Shown here: positions 26,630 through 35,916 of the stretch, piece by piece | How the letters are laid out: the number at the start of each line of letters is the position of its first letter | Position numbering within the stretch: position 1 is the stretch's first letter | Assembly (NCBI GenBank): GCA_963752565.1 | Contig: CAVVZC010000006.1 | Coordinates: forward strand, 124,001-188,000 | Length of the DNA stretch: 64,000 nt | Origin: UBA11574 sp963752565 | Lineage (GTDB): Bacteria > Desulfobacterota > Desulfobacteria > Desulfobacterales > UBA11574 | Reading direction: 5' to 3' | The notes under the pieces: model-generated | What the model was told of the DNA's origin: nothing | Databases searched by the model: none | What the model saw: the letters and a program-made list of their open reading frames with translations, nothing else | Translations under genes and position numbers: made by a program

Positions 26630-27988
26630 TTATTGACCTTTTCCGGATATGCCCTTACTCCGGCAGTACAGTCGGGCAATGGTATCCGGTGATATGCCCA
26701 TGAAATACGATACCACAACCAGTTGATTGATGAGGGTGGTTTTCAGAATACCGTGATTCAGCCATCGACGCGGGGATGTAATCACCGGAACGGGGAGTGT
26801 CACCACATTTCCTATTTTTTGCAATCGCCGGATCATTTCAAAATCATCCATAATCGGAATATTCGGAAACCCTCCCATTTGATGAAAAACTTTTGAAAAC
26901 ATAAAAATCGCCTGGTCACCGTAAGGCATCTTAAAACATCGTGAGCGCCAGTTTGCAACGCGCTCTACGAATCTAAGGGATGGACCGGGGGAATCGATGC
27001 AAAGTTTGAATGCGCCGGCAGCAACATCCGGCTGCGCAAGAGCACCAAGGACGTGCCGGTTAAAATTTTCAGGCAGCCGCGTATCTGCGTGGAGAAAAAG
27101 AAGTATATCTTTAGATGCTGCATCAGCCCCCTTGTTCATCTGGCGAGATCGGGGGGGTGAACCCTGAATGATTTTTGCGCCCAGTGTTTTTGCAATGGAA
27201 ACCGTATTGTCTGTACTTCCGCCGTCCACGACAATAATTTCTGTGTTGCTTCCATGACCGATGCTTGTTATGGTGTCAGCAATATTATCGGCTTCGTTTA
27301 AGGCCGATATGATCGCCGAAATGCCATCGGGTGTGATATCACGATGTCCCAAAATCTGAGAGCGTTCCCAGACAAAAATATCTTCGGGCCGGTCCACGTC
27401 ATCCATCTCTTTAAGCAAAGAATAGCTGAGTCCGAGGCGCTTTGAAATGTTTAAGGTTTTTTTCAAAACATCATGTTCTCCCCATTTTATTCCTGAAAAC
27501 AGATCACCGACAGCCTGTAAAAAGGCATTTTTTTGTAACCCGATCAAATAATAGCCCCCGTCTTTGGCCGGACCCATCACCATCTCGTTTTGTTTCAGAG
27601 CGGCAAATGCTTTTGATATATCCCCGGCGGTTAAATCAGGGATATCCGTGCCGATGATAACCACAGCCGCTGCCCCGGATTTAAAGGCATCATCAAAAGC
27701 CCGTTGCATGCGATATCCAAGATCGCCGTCTCCCTGCAAAACATACTTGAATTCGGATCCAAGCCATTGCTTCATCAATTCTTCATTGCCGCCGTCATAA
27801 CGGATCTCTATGGTTACATCGTTTGATGCTGTCAGCCCCATCATCCGTGAAAGGGTGTGTTCCGTCATTTTGCGCTGAAGTTTTGCAGCACCTTTGGCTC
27901 CGAGAAGCGGAATCATTCTGGTTTTGGTGGTTCCTGTTTCCGGATAACGGGTGAAGAGGATTAGACGTTCTTTAGATATCAAGGGCAT
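26630..27988 (-). CDS. Fused TIGR04282/TIGR04283-type glycosyltransferase
   Basis: Residues about 1-205 match the DUF2064/TIGR04282 glycosyltransferase family: LILFTRYPETGTTKTRMIP, GDGDLGYRMQRAFDDAF, IGTDIPDL and GPAKDGGYYLIGL. Residues about 220-450 are a TIGR04283-type GT2 domain: AIISALNEADNIADTI, EIIVVDGGSTDNT, SRQMNKGA, LFLHADTRLPE, and PYGDQAIFM. The two families are often encoded side by side, and here they form one chain of 452 residues. It is the last gene of a minus-strand run with zwf, gnd and pgl, 79 bases beyond pgl. The sugar donor and acceptor are unknown. Confidence 0.88.
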   Translation of the reverse strand: MPLISKERLILFTRYPETGTTKTRMIPLLGAKGAAKLQRKMTEHTLSRMMGLTASNDVTIEIRYDGGNEELMKQWLGSEFKYVLQGDGDLGYRMQRAFDDAFKSGAAAVVIIGTDIPDLTAGDISKAFAALKQNEMVMGPAKDGGYYLIGLQKNAFLQAVGDLFSGIKWGEHDVLKKTLNISKRLGLSYSLLKEMDDVDRPEDIFVWERSQILGHRDITPDGISAIISALNEADNIADTITSIGHGSNTEIIVVDGGSTDNTVSIAKTLGAKIIQGSPPRSRQMNKGADAASKDILLFLHADTRLPENFNRHVLGALAQPDVAAGAFKLCIDSPGPSLRFVERVANWRSRCFKMPYGDQAIFMFSKVFHQMGGFPNIPIMDDFEMIRRLQKIGNVVTLPVPVITSPRRWLNHGILKTTLINQLVVVSYFMGISPDTIARLYCRSKGISGKGQ

Positions 27989-28067
27989 GTTATCATCATT
28001 AAATTAGGTTGGATTGTTAATTTTTTTCACTCGAGATTGGATTGCCGGTTACCCTTCAAGCGTTATA

Positions 28068-28805
28068 TCAGAACAGCAGGGATGCAGCCTCTTGATCCAG
28101 GAGCCACGTCAATGTGCCCTTTAAGGGCCTGATGTTTTTGGCCGGCAGATCGACGGCGTTGTCTTCCAACAGAGTTTGAACGATCGGTGCTTTATCCTTT
28201 CCGGAAACCAGGAACAAGATGTGCCTGGCGCTGTTCAAAACCAAATAGGTGAACGTTAAACGGAAGATATTCGGGTTTCCACCTTTAACGCTGATGACCC
28301 ATGATTGTAACGGATAAGTAAAAGCGTGCTTTGGGAATAATGAGGCCGTATGTCCGTCTTTACCGATACCAAGCAGAATGAGGTCAAACACCGGATCATC
28401 GCTGCCGATACTTTGAAAGAAGGTCTTGAGTGTCATCTGGTAAAGTCCGGCCCCGTCTTCCGGATGTGCCGTTACAGGCATGGGGTATATTTGATCGAGG
28501 GGTATCGGGATTTTTTCCAATAAATCCTTTCGAGCAGTACCGAAGTTGCTGTCCGGATGATCAACGTCCACCATTCGCTCGTCCACCCAGAAAATATATG
28601 TTCTCTCCCATGAGATGTCGGAAAGGTACGGTTCTTTGGACAAACGCCCGTGCATACCTCTGGGCGTCGACCCTCCGGAAACGGCAACGACAAACCGACC
28701 TCGATCCGAAATACTCTTCTTTGCGATTTCGCAAAACATTTCGGCCCCCTTTTCGGCCAGTTGATTTGAATCCGGCACAATGATCCGCTTTGTATGATCC
28801 GACAT
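28068..28805 (-). CDS. pgl: 6-phosphogluconolactonase
   Basis: The 245-residue protein of the DevB/NagB-like family contains AVSGGSTPRGMHGRL, YIFWVDERMVDVDHPDSNFGTARKDLLEKI, and ILLGIGKDGHTASLFPKH, the typical substrate loop. It hydrolyses 6-phosphogluconolactone, between Zwf and Gnd in the oxidative pentose-phosphate route. Both partner genes lie in the same run (33360-35900), separated by two glycosyltransferases and a TVP38 protein, an unusual interleaving. Confidence 0.93.
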   Translation of the reverse strand: MSDHTKRIIVPDSNQLAEKGAEMFCEIAKKSISDRGRFVVAVSGGSTPRGMHGRLSKEPYLSDISWERTYIFWVDERMVDVDHPDSNFGTARKDLLEKIPIPLDQIYPMPVTAHPEDGAGLYQMTLKTFFQSIGSDDPVFDLILLGIGKDGHTASLFPKHAFTYPLQSWVISVKGGNPNIFRLTFTYLVLNSARHILFLVSGKDKAPIVQTLLEDNAVDLPAKNIRPLKGTLTWLLDQEAASLLF

Positions 28806-28901
28806 ATCAAATCCTTGTTTTTAGGTAGTGTCCAGCCATAAATGGTCTTTTTGCCCGATTACCGATTCAGGTATGATTAAATGCTTACATGGAAAAAAGC
28901 G

Positions 28902-31022
28902 CTATGATGATTTTCCATAATAACGGCGATAAAGGGAAAGCGTATCCGGTTTTTTCCACACCCGTTGCCACAGATATGCGACCAAAAGACGGATTACCAA
29001 TACCGAATGCTTGAACCCGTCGGAACGCCAGCGACGCGTCGAAACCAACGCATTTCCAAAAAGAAAAATCCGGCGGCCTAGCCGATGCATCCGAAGACTG
29101 AATTCGACATCTTCCATAAGCGGTATTGAGGGAAATAGATTCTGTCTTACAACCGGTTTTCGCCGAAAAAACTGCACCTGATCACCAAAACTGATTCCGA
29201 AAAACACAGCGCGAAAGTCGTTGGCAAATTCCAACAGGCGAAGAAGCCCGCCGTTTTCGTTAAAAACACTTCCCACCGCACCACCGGCAAGGATGGGTTG
29301 CTTTGAAAGGACATTGAGAATTTTTTGAAATGTCGGTGCAGTAACCAAAGTATCGGCATGAACGATGGCAATCACATCCCCCCGGGCGTTCTGAATACCG
29401 GCATAAATTTGTTCTCCACGGCCGTTATCCGTTGTCGAAGACGATGTTAGTTCGATGACTCTTGCCCCGGCTTGCTTTGCCAGATCGACGGTATGATCTG
29501 TTGACCCACCGTCGACGATAATGATTTCTTCAACGGCAGCATCTTTCTTCAGCGCCTGTATACACATGCTGATCCGGGCCGCTTCATCTCGGACAGGTAT
29601 GACCACCGATACCGATCGGGTAGGATGACTGTCAACGGGCATTCTCATATGATGCCATGTGATATAAATATCGTGTAACAACAGCAGCCAGAAGGGCGAC
29701 CATTCCAAAATTTGTATCTCTATGGGGAGGTGCCATCGACCGGTATGATGGTAGATTCCATTGGCGACAAAATACCCGCTGATGGTCAGGCAGAGGAGTG
29801 TCCAGGATTTGGTGGGTCGCAACACCAAAAAAGGAATGATCCAGCTGATATACCAGAAATGGATGGTTGGAGCCAAAACCAGAAGCACACCCACAGCAAA
29901 AAAAGAACCTGAAATGGGATCATTTATAAAACGCCGGCTCCGTTGAGGATGAAAGTAAATATATCCAAATAAAAGTGTTGTACCCAAAAGTATTTTACAG
30001 AGCATTGTGGCCGGGCGGGTTCCGCCAAGCGCTGCCATCAGTAACCCATGGACGGATCCGTTAAAAGCATAGGTTTCACCGAATTTGATAAGTCCGTATA
30101 ACGGTTGCCATGGGTCTTCGGATATAAACGGTACATAAGGAAGAACCGTCACCAGAAGTGTCACCCACAGGTATTTTATGGTATCCCGACGAATCAAAAA
30201 CGGCAGCATCACCACTGCAACATATTTGGATTGCACGGCAAGGCCCATAAAAAGATACATCCATGTCCAACGCTTTTGATCATAGCAAACTAAGGCCGCC
30301 AAATAGAAAAAAATCATGATGGAATCAAAATGACCCTGACCGGCGAAACCATAGAGAATCACCGGATTAAAGGCATATAAAATGGACCACCTTGGCTCCA
30401 GATGCCGGTATTGAAGAAGCATGAACAGGGCGCCCAGTGTGCCGATATCGAACAGCATCATCAGTGTTTTCATGGCCAGGGGCGTGTGGCTGACCCCAAC
30501 CAGAAGGGAAAAGATATACAGCATCAATGGCGGATATGCTGCCGGACTTTGGGGGTGATTGATCTTTTCGAAAAACGGATCATTTTTTGCGATATCGGAA
30601 GAAGAGAGATCGTCCGGGGAATACATGTATGGATTGATGCCCTCGTGGATCAGACGGCCCTCCCAGAGATACCGGTTGATATCGTCCGAGGGCTCATGGG
30701 GCAACAACGCCAGACGGCAGACAAGTGCAATAATTAGAATCAAGATCCAACTTTTAGATCTGGATAATCCCCTGGGCCATGTCAGAAGCATGATCAGACA
30801 AATGACCCAGGTAATGGAAAAAAGCAGGATGAACTTCCCCCCGGGAAGCATAAACGATGGATGTGATGCGCTCAACCATGGGAAATAGAGCGTGTGCTCA
30901 CCGATAAACCCAAATCGTCCGCCTTTTATGCAAAGCAGAAACATTACCAATGCGGCCAGGAAAAACAATACTTTTGAAGCAGCGGTGTGAATCGGTATCG
31001 TGCCGGCGTTTGTTTCTCTCAT
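28902..31022 (-). CDS. GT-C-like membrane glycosyltransferase fused to a GT2 domain
   Basis: Residues about 1-470 form a multi-pass membrane protein with ten or more helices. ALLPHEPSDDINRYLWEGRL and GINPYMYSPDDL form the first periplasmic loop with Asp residues typical of polyprenyl-phosphate-sugar-dependent GT-C mannosyltransferases. Residues about 480-706 are a cytoplasmic GT2 (TIGR04283-like) domain: SVSVVIPVRDEAARI, EEIIIVDGGSTDHTVDLAKQ, IVHADTLV and SFGDQVQFFRR. The fusion suggests that one protein both makes and uses a lipid-linked sugar; this is inference. Its start overlaps the stop of the next gene upstream by four bases (ATGA). Confidence 0.82.
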   Translation of the reverse strand: MRETNAGTIPIHTAASKVLFFLAALVMFLLCIKGGRFGFIGEHTLYFPWLSASHPSFMLPGGKFILLFSITWVICLIMLLTWPRGLSRSKSWILILIIALVCRLALLPHEPSDDINRYLWEGRLIHEGINPYMYSPDDLSSSDIAKNDPFFEKINHPQSPAAYPPLMLYIFSLLVGVSHTPLAMKTLMMLFDIGTLGALFMLLQYRHLEPRWSILYAFNPVILYGFAGQGHFDSIMIFFYLAALVCYDQKRWTWMYLFMGLAVQSKYVAVVMLPFLIRRDTIKYLWVTLLVTVLPYVPFISEDPWQPLYGLIKFGETYAFNGSVHGLLMAALGGTRPATMLCKILLGTTLLFGYIYFHPQRSRRFINDPISGSFFAVGVLLVLAPTIHFWYISWIIPFLVLRPTKSWTLLCLTISGYFVANGIYHHTGRWHLPIEIQILEWSPFWLLLLHDIYITWHHMRMPVDSHPTRSVSVVIPVRDEAARISMCIQALKKDAAVEEIIIVDGGSTDHTVDLAKQAGARVIELTSSSTTDNGRGEQIYAGIQNARGDVIAIVHADTLVTAPTFQKILNVLSKQPILAGGAVGSVFNENGGLLRLLEFANDFRAVFFGISFGDQVQFFRRKPVVRQNLFPSIPLMEDVEFSLRMHRLGRRIFLFGNALVSTRRWRSDGFKHSVLVIRLLVAYLWQRVWKKPDTLSLYRRYYGKSS

Positions 31023-32500
31023 CTCATCAATCTATAGCTGTGAAATACGGTTAAAAGACCTACAAATAAAAAACCTGCTGCGTAGATGGCGAGAAAGGGA
31101 CCGATGAGATATTTTTCCGATGAGATATAGTATGTAAGGGACCATATGCAATAGATCCCTGTTAGGATTTCAAAGAGCCCCATCCAAGGTGCACGAAGCC
31201 TGTACTTCTTTATTTCATGATCGCCCCGTTTGGGAGTGCGCACAAAACCGCTTTTTCGTCCGATCATTGCCTCGAAAACAGCCCTGGAATTTGATAACGC
31301 GAGCCCCACACCAGCGGCAACCAGAATCGGCAAACAGAGAATACGTCGAAACCAATCCGAATATGCGGCGCGTTGACTCACGAAATAGAGTGTGCTCGGT
31401 GCGATCATGGAGAGTCCCAACACAAGGGCGATGACAGTAAAGAGCAACGGCGCTAATTTTATCTTTAATGTCAAAAGAACAGGAAGTGCCAGAATCGCCA
31501 GCGTGAGCATCAGGGGATGCACCATGTAATGGGTCAGATGAAAGACGGCCTGAACTTTTTTGAACAGATGAACCCGCGCTTTTAAAAGACGGGGGAATAG
31601 TTTTTTTGCAGTCTGAATGGACCCTTTGGCCCACCGAAACTGCTGGCTCTTGAAGGCATTGACGTCTTCAGGGATTTCTGCGGGAACCACTACATCCGGA
31701 AGGTAAACGGTTTGCCAGCCGGCAAATTGAACCCTGTATGAAAGATCCATATCTTCGGTCAATGTATCCGATTGCCATCCGCCCCCATCGATGATGGCCG
31801 ATTTACGCCACAGGCCGGCGGTACCGTTAAAATTCATATAAAGACCGTTCCAGTTCCGTGCAGACTGTTCAATCATGAAGTGGCCGTCGATCCCGATGGA
31901 TTGGGCCCGTGTGAGTAAGGATTGTCTACGATTCAAGTGGCCCCAGCGGGTCTGAACCAGCCCCAAATTGTCATCTGTCAAGAAAAAGGGAACGGTGCGC
32001 AAAAGATAATCCGGCGGCGGAACAAAATCCGCATCAAAAACAGTGATGAGCTCTCCCTTGGCGCTTTCCATCCCGACTTTCAGAGCACCCGCCTTATATC
32101 CTTCGCGATTTTCCCGACGGATGACCTGAATATCATGTCCGGCTGTGAGAAGTTCTGCCGCAACATCGTCGATGAGAGAACGGGTTTCATCTGTTGAATC
32201 ATCAAGAACCTGAATTTCATGTCGCCCTTCCGGATAAACCATTTGACACACGGCACGAAGAATCCGTTCGATAACGTTGAACTCGTTGTAAACGGGAATC
32301 TGGGTCGTCACCACGGGAAGGTCGTCTTCAAGCTGAAGATTCTCAAAGGACGACATCACCTTGTGACGGGCGATTTCAGCAGCCTTGCGTTTCCGGTGAA
32401 ACAGGTACACCATAACATAACAATTCAAGCCATACAGAAGTAAACCGCCGGCTGCCAAAAAATAAACAGTAGAGATTAATCCAGATAACACGTCAATCAT
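31019..32500 (-). CDS. Cellulose-synthase-like processive glycosyltransferase (GT2)
   Basis: An N-terminal helix (VYFLAAGGLLLYGLNCYVMV) is followed by a GT2 domain with VTTQIPVYNEFNVIERIL, VLDDSTDET, FDADFVPPPDYLL (DxD), DTLTEDMDLSYR (TED) and SQQFRWAKGSIQT (QxxRW), and then by several C-terminal membrane helices. These are the marks of processive beta-glycosyltransferases of the CslA/BcsA type. It is shorter (493 residues) than cellulose synthases and lacks a PilZ domain. The polymer is unknown; mannan or a lipid-linked glycan is conceivable. It is translationally coupled to the GT-C/GT2 fusion. Confidence 0.88.
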   Translation of the reverse strand: MIDVLSGLISTVYFLAAGGLLLYGLNCYVMVYLFHRKRKAAEIARHKVMSSFENLQLEDDLPVVTTQIPVYNEFNVIERILRAVCQMVYPEGRHEIQVLDDSTDETRSLIDDVAAELLTAGHDIQVIRRENREGYKAGALKVGMESAKGELITVFDADFVPPPDYLLRTVPFFLTDDNLGLVQTRWGHLNRRQSLLTRAQSIGIDGHFMIEQSARNWNGLYMNFNGTAGLWRKSAIIDGGGWQSDTLTEDMDLSYRVQFAGWQTVYLPDVVVPAEIPEDVNAFKSQQFRWAKGSIQTAKKLFPRLLKARVHLFKKVQAVFHLTHYMVHPLMLTLAILALPVLLTLKIKLAPLLFTVIALVLGLSMIAPSTLYFVSQRAAYSDWFRRILCLPILVAAGVGLALSNSRAVFEAMIGRKSGFVRTPKRGDHEIKKYRLRAPWMGLFEILTGIYCIWSLTYYISSEKYLIGPFLAIYAAGFLFVGLLTVFHSYRLMR

Positions 32501-32538
32501 CGTGGAATGGTTGTCTCCCTAATATTTACGTACGTGTT

Positions 32539-32559
32539 CACGGGGTGTCCTTCCCCGTG
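32539..32559 (-). other. Intergenic hairpin in the glycosyltransferase operon
   Basis: CACGGGG and CCCCGTG pair perfectly over a seven-base loop between the TVP38 gene and the GT2 gene. There is no T-run, so it is more likely an mRNA-stability or partial-attenuation element than a terminator. Confidence 0.5.
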
Positions 32560-32569
32560 TAACAATATT

Positions 32570-33268
32570 CTATTTTTCGCCCTTTATCCTTTTAATAATC
32601 TTGGGAATGAAAAATGAAAAGATAAAAAGTCCTATTGAAAAGAAAACCTTAAAGGATATCAGCTCTCCCCAGTTTCCTGAAACCCACACATCTTTTAGCG
32701 TTCCAATGAAAAAGGTGAAGATAAATGTCCCAACAATGATGCCCAATCCGGTTCCGGCGAAATAATCCCAGAATCGAACCTTGGTCAGCCCCATGCCGAA
32801 ATTCATGGGTGTAAACGGGAAATAAACCAGCCGAAGATATAAAACCGTTGCGAATCCGTTACGCTCGATGGCATCATCATATTTTTTAAGTTTACCGCCG
32901 ATCAGTGAGGCGGCAAAGTCTCTTCCCAGGGTCCGTCCAATAAAGAAGGCGGCGCCGGCACCCAGCATGGCGCCAATCCAGACATATAAAAATCCCCAGT
33001 AGGCCCCGAATATGGCGGCCCCTAAACCGGTCAGCAATGTGCCTGGCACAAAAAGACAAACACCGATGGCATAGAAGATCATATATACTACCGGCGCCCA
33101 AATACCCGCGCCTTCAAGAAAACTGCCCAGGGCGTCGGCCGTAAGATAATTTTTGATGGGTGTAAAACGGATTAAGAAAATGGCGCCGATAATAAAGGCC
33201 ACAAAAACAATGGCCTTAAATATTGGTTTCGATGTTTTTTTTGTGGGTTGTTCCAATGCGTTTTCCAT
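32570..33268 (-). CDS. TVP38/TMEM64 family membrane protein
   Basis: The start at 33268 (MENALEQPTKK) is favoured by GGGAGCAGG just upstream. The 232-residue protein has about six hydrophobic segments and the SNARE-associated (DedA-like) core: FVPGTLLTGLGAAIFG, GAAFFIGRTLGRDF, and LRLVYFPFTPMNFGMGLTKV. Relatives are thought to be lipid scramblases or membrane-homeostasis proteins. It lies between zwf and the glycosyltransferases on the same strand. Confidence 0.88.
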   Translation of the reverse strand: MENALEQPTKKTSKPIFKAIVFVAFIIGAIFLIRFTPIKNYLTADALGSFLEGAGIWAPVVYMIFYAIGVCLFVPGTLLTGLGAAIFGAYWGFLYVWIGAMLGAGAAFFIGRTLGRDFAASLIGGKLKKYDDAIERNGFATVLYLRLVYFPFTPMNFGMGLTKVRFWDYFAGTGLGIIVGTFIFTFFIGTLKDVWVSGNWGELISFKVFFSIGLFIFSFFIPKIIKRIKGEK

Positions 33269-33359
33269 TTTCCTGCTCCCACTTTTCATAGAATATTGCC
33301 CATAATTTGAGGTCTTGAGAAAATTTAATTTTGCTAATCAAGCAGGCTTGAAACAAACC

Positions 33360-34934
33360 TCAAATGATACTTTTTTCAAAAACTAAAGGGTTATGAGGTC
33401 CCCAACTCCCGGATTCGTAAAATTGAAGCATTTCTGATCGATCGCAAAATGTTTCACATTCATTTAAAATCGGCGTCAAGAACGACCAGCAACGCTCGAT
33501 AGCGTCCTGCCGCCAGAAAAGCATCTGATCCCCCAGCATGCAATCGATGAGCACTTTTTCATAGGCTTCCAGAACCGGCCCGCCATAACTTTGTTGATAC
33601 GAAAAATCCATGGTGACGGACCGCAGGCATACCCGTGCACCCGGATTCTTTGTCTGGAATGTAAGGGTAATTTTCTCATTCGGGTAAATCCCGAGTGTGA
33701 GTCGGTTGGCATCAATGGTCTCCCCAAGGGTTTTCCGAAACATGGAATGAGGCACCTCTTTAAACCCAATGACGATCTGCGTTATCTTCTCAGCCAGACG
33801 CTTGCCGGATATCAAATAAAAAGGTACACCCTGCCACCGCCAGTTGTCGATAAAAATTTTCATTTTGGCATAGGTCGGCGTTAGAGAGTCAGGATTTATA
33901 CCCGGTTCTTCTCGATACGCCGGAACCGGGTTTTCATCAATTCCACCCCGGTCATATTGACCGAGTACGATGTGTTCCTGGAGTTTTTCAATTGGAAAAG
34001 GCCTTAGAGAACGAAAAATTTTTAACTTCTCATCTCTGACACGGTCCGGTTCAAATTGTGACGGCGCTTCCATGGCGGTAAGCGCCAGCAGTTGCATCAT
34101 ATGGTTTTGAAACATGTCTCTAATGACACCCGCCTGTTCATAATAGCCCGCCCGATGTTCCACACCTAAAGTCTCTGAAGCAAGGATGTTGACATGATCA
34201 ATATATCTTCTGTTCCAGATGGGCTCAAAAATGGCATTGGCAAAACGAAACATCAGTATGTTCTGGACCGTCTCTTTGGCCAGGTAATGGTCTATCCGGA
34301 ACACCTGGTGTTCTTTAAAATACCTGCCGATACTCTGGTTCAGTTCCACGGCGGTTTTCAGATTACGGCCAAAGGGTTTTTCGATCACCACACGTGACCA
34401 GCCGTTATGGTTTTTTCTTTCATTGCCCAGGCCCGCCTGTCCCAACATGTGAACAACCGGCTGATAAAGGGTCGGCGGCAGGGCCAGATAAAAGATTCTG
34501 TTTCCTCGAGTGCCGTGCTTCTGATCCAAATCTTTCAAAAATTCAGAAAGATTTAAAAAAGAATCCGGCTGTTCATAATCGACGGACCGGTATGTCAGGG
34601 CATCGGCAAATCCGGGCCATTGGGGATGGTTTAAAATATTGATGGCACCCAAAGCATTTTTCATCCGGTCTCTAAATTGCAGTTCATTCATACGGGTCCG
34701 GCTGCACCCGACAATCTGAAATGGATCGGGCATCCCATCATTTACGTACAAATTGAAAAGGGCTGGAACCAGTTTTCTGGCGGTCAAATCACCTGTGGCT
34801 CCGAAAATAACGATGGTGCAGGGTTCGCCTTGCTCAACCCCTATGCAGTCCTCGGGGTCAAGTCCAAGGTCCGGCGCCTTTGCTTTGATGGTTATGCTTT
34901 GAGAACCGTAATTATTTTTTTCATGATGATTCAT
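33360..34934 (-). CDS. zwf: Glucose-6-phosphate 1-dehydrogenase
   Basis: Motifs include the Rossmann start IVIFGATGDLTARKLVPALF, the substrate-binding RVVIEKPFGRNL, and RIDHYLAKETVQNILMFRFAN, the active-site segment of G6PD. The length of 524 residues is normal. An N-terminal extension of about 40 residues precedes the Rossmann fold. The ATG at 34934 is chosen over a GTG at 34952; neither has a strong ribosome-binding site. It lies 51 bases downstream of gnd. It starts the oxidative pentose-phosphate pathway. Confidence 0.96.
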   Translation of the reverse strand: MNHHEKNNYGSQSITIKAKAPDLGLDPEDCIGVEQGEPCTIVIFGATGDLTARKLVPALFNLYVNDGMPDPFQIVGCSRTRMNELQFRDRMKNALGAINILNHPQWPGFADALTYRSVDYEQPDSFLNLSEFLKDLDQKHGTRGNRIFYLALPPTLYQPVVHMLGQAGLGNERKNHNGWSRVVIEKPFGRNLKTAVELNQSIGRYFKEHQVFRIDHYLAKETVQNILMFRFANAIFEPIWNRRYIDHVNILASETLGVEHRAGYYEQAGVIRDMFQNHMMQLLALTAMEAPSQFEPDRVRDEKLKIFRSLRPFPIEKLQEHIVLGQYDRGGIDENPVPAYREEPGINPDSLTPTYAKMKIFIDNWRWQGVPFYLISGKRLAEKITQIVIGFKEVPHSMFRKTLGETIDANRLTLGIYPNEKITLTFQTKNPGARVCLRSVTMDFSYQQSYGGPVLEAYEKVLIDCMLGDQMLFWRQDAIERCWSFLTPILNECETFCDRSEMLQFYESGSWGPHNPLVFEKSII

Positions 34935-34985
34935 GATATTCACTCTTTTCACTACTTTAAGCGATTTTTTTCAAAAGCTAAAGTG

Positions 34986-35900
34986 TTAGACTTTTTTATT
35001 TTTTGGGATCACGGCATGTCCGCCGAATTCCCGCCGAAGGGCCGCCAGAACTCGGTCCGAAAAAGGATTATCCTGCCGGGAGCGAAAACGCCGCAACAGG
35101 GAAAGGGTTATGACTTGCGCCGGCACGCCGGTTTCAAGAGCCTGCTGGATGGTCCATCTCCCCTCTCCGGAATCTTCCACATATCCTTTGATATCCGAAA
35201 GTTTTTCATCTTTTCTAAAGGCATTTTCAGCAAGTTCCAGCAGCCATGAGCGAACAACGCTCCCCTGATTCCATAAATGCGCAATGTCGGCGTAGTTGAA
35301 AGATGTTGCATAGTCGGATGCCTCCAAGATTTCAAACCCTTCGCCATAGGCCTGCATCATCCCATATTCGATGCCGTTATGCACCATTTTAACAAAATGA
35401 CCGGCACCCGTTGGCCCACAGTAAAGGTAGCCTTCTTCAGGAGCCAGTGCTTTAAATATGGGTTCCAGCAGCTGATATGTCTCTTTATCTCCGCCGACCA
35501 TGAGGCAGTAACCGATCCGAAGGCCCCATATCCCTCCGCTGACCCCCACATCCATGTACCAGATATTTTTATCTTCGAGATGTTTTGCTCTGCGTATATC
35601 GTCTTTATAATACGTATTTCCACCATCGATAACAATATCTCCCGGTGAAAGACAATCCTCGAGCTCTTGAATATGATCATCCACTGCCGGTCCGGCCGGA
35701 AGCATGATCCACACAATACGCGGCCGAGAAAGTTTTTCGGCCACGTCTGAAAGAGAATAAGCGCCAATGGCACCGTCTTTAACCAATTGATCTGTTTTTC
35801 CTGAAGAACGATTATACGCAACCACCTCGTGGCCGCCTTGTAAAAGCCGTTTGGCCATGTTCATTCCCATTCGTCCAAGGCCGATCATCGCGAGTTTCAT
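34986..35900 (-). CDS. gnd: 6-phosphogluconate dehydrogenase, decarboxylating (YqeC/GndA type)
   Basis: The start at 35900 follows GGAGGT at six bases. The 304-residue protein is the short form of 6PGDH: AMIGLGRMGMNMAKRLLQGGHEVVAYNR (NAD(P)-binding), the IVWIMLPAG segment, VIDGGNTYYKDD, VSGGIWGLRIGYCLMVGG, FVKMVHNGIEYGMMQAYGEGF, and SGEGRWT. The short form usually prefers NAD. It converts 6-phosphogluconate to ribulose-5-phosphate. It is 16 bases downstream of the DUF547 gene and 51 bases before zwf. Confidence 0.95.
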   Translation of the reverse strand: MKLAMIGLGRMGMNMAKRLLQGGHEVVAYNRSSGKTDQLVKDGAIGAYSLSDVAEKLSRPRIVWIMLPAGPAVDDHIQELEDCLSPGDIVIDGGNTYYKDDIRRAKHLEDKNIWYMDVGVSGGIWGLRIGYCLMVGGDKETYQLLEPIFKALAPEEGYLYCGPTGAGHFVKMVHNGIEYGMMQAYGEGFEILEASDYATSFNYADIAHLWNQGSVVRSWLLELAENAFRKDEKLSDIKGYVEDSGEGRWTIQQALETGVPAQVITLSLLRRFRSRQDNPFSDRVLAALRREFGGHAVIPKNKKV

Positions 35901-35916
35901 TTTCAGACCTCCGTAT

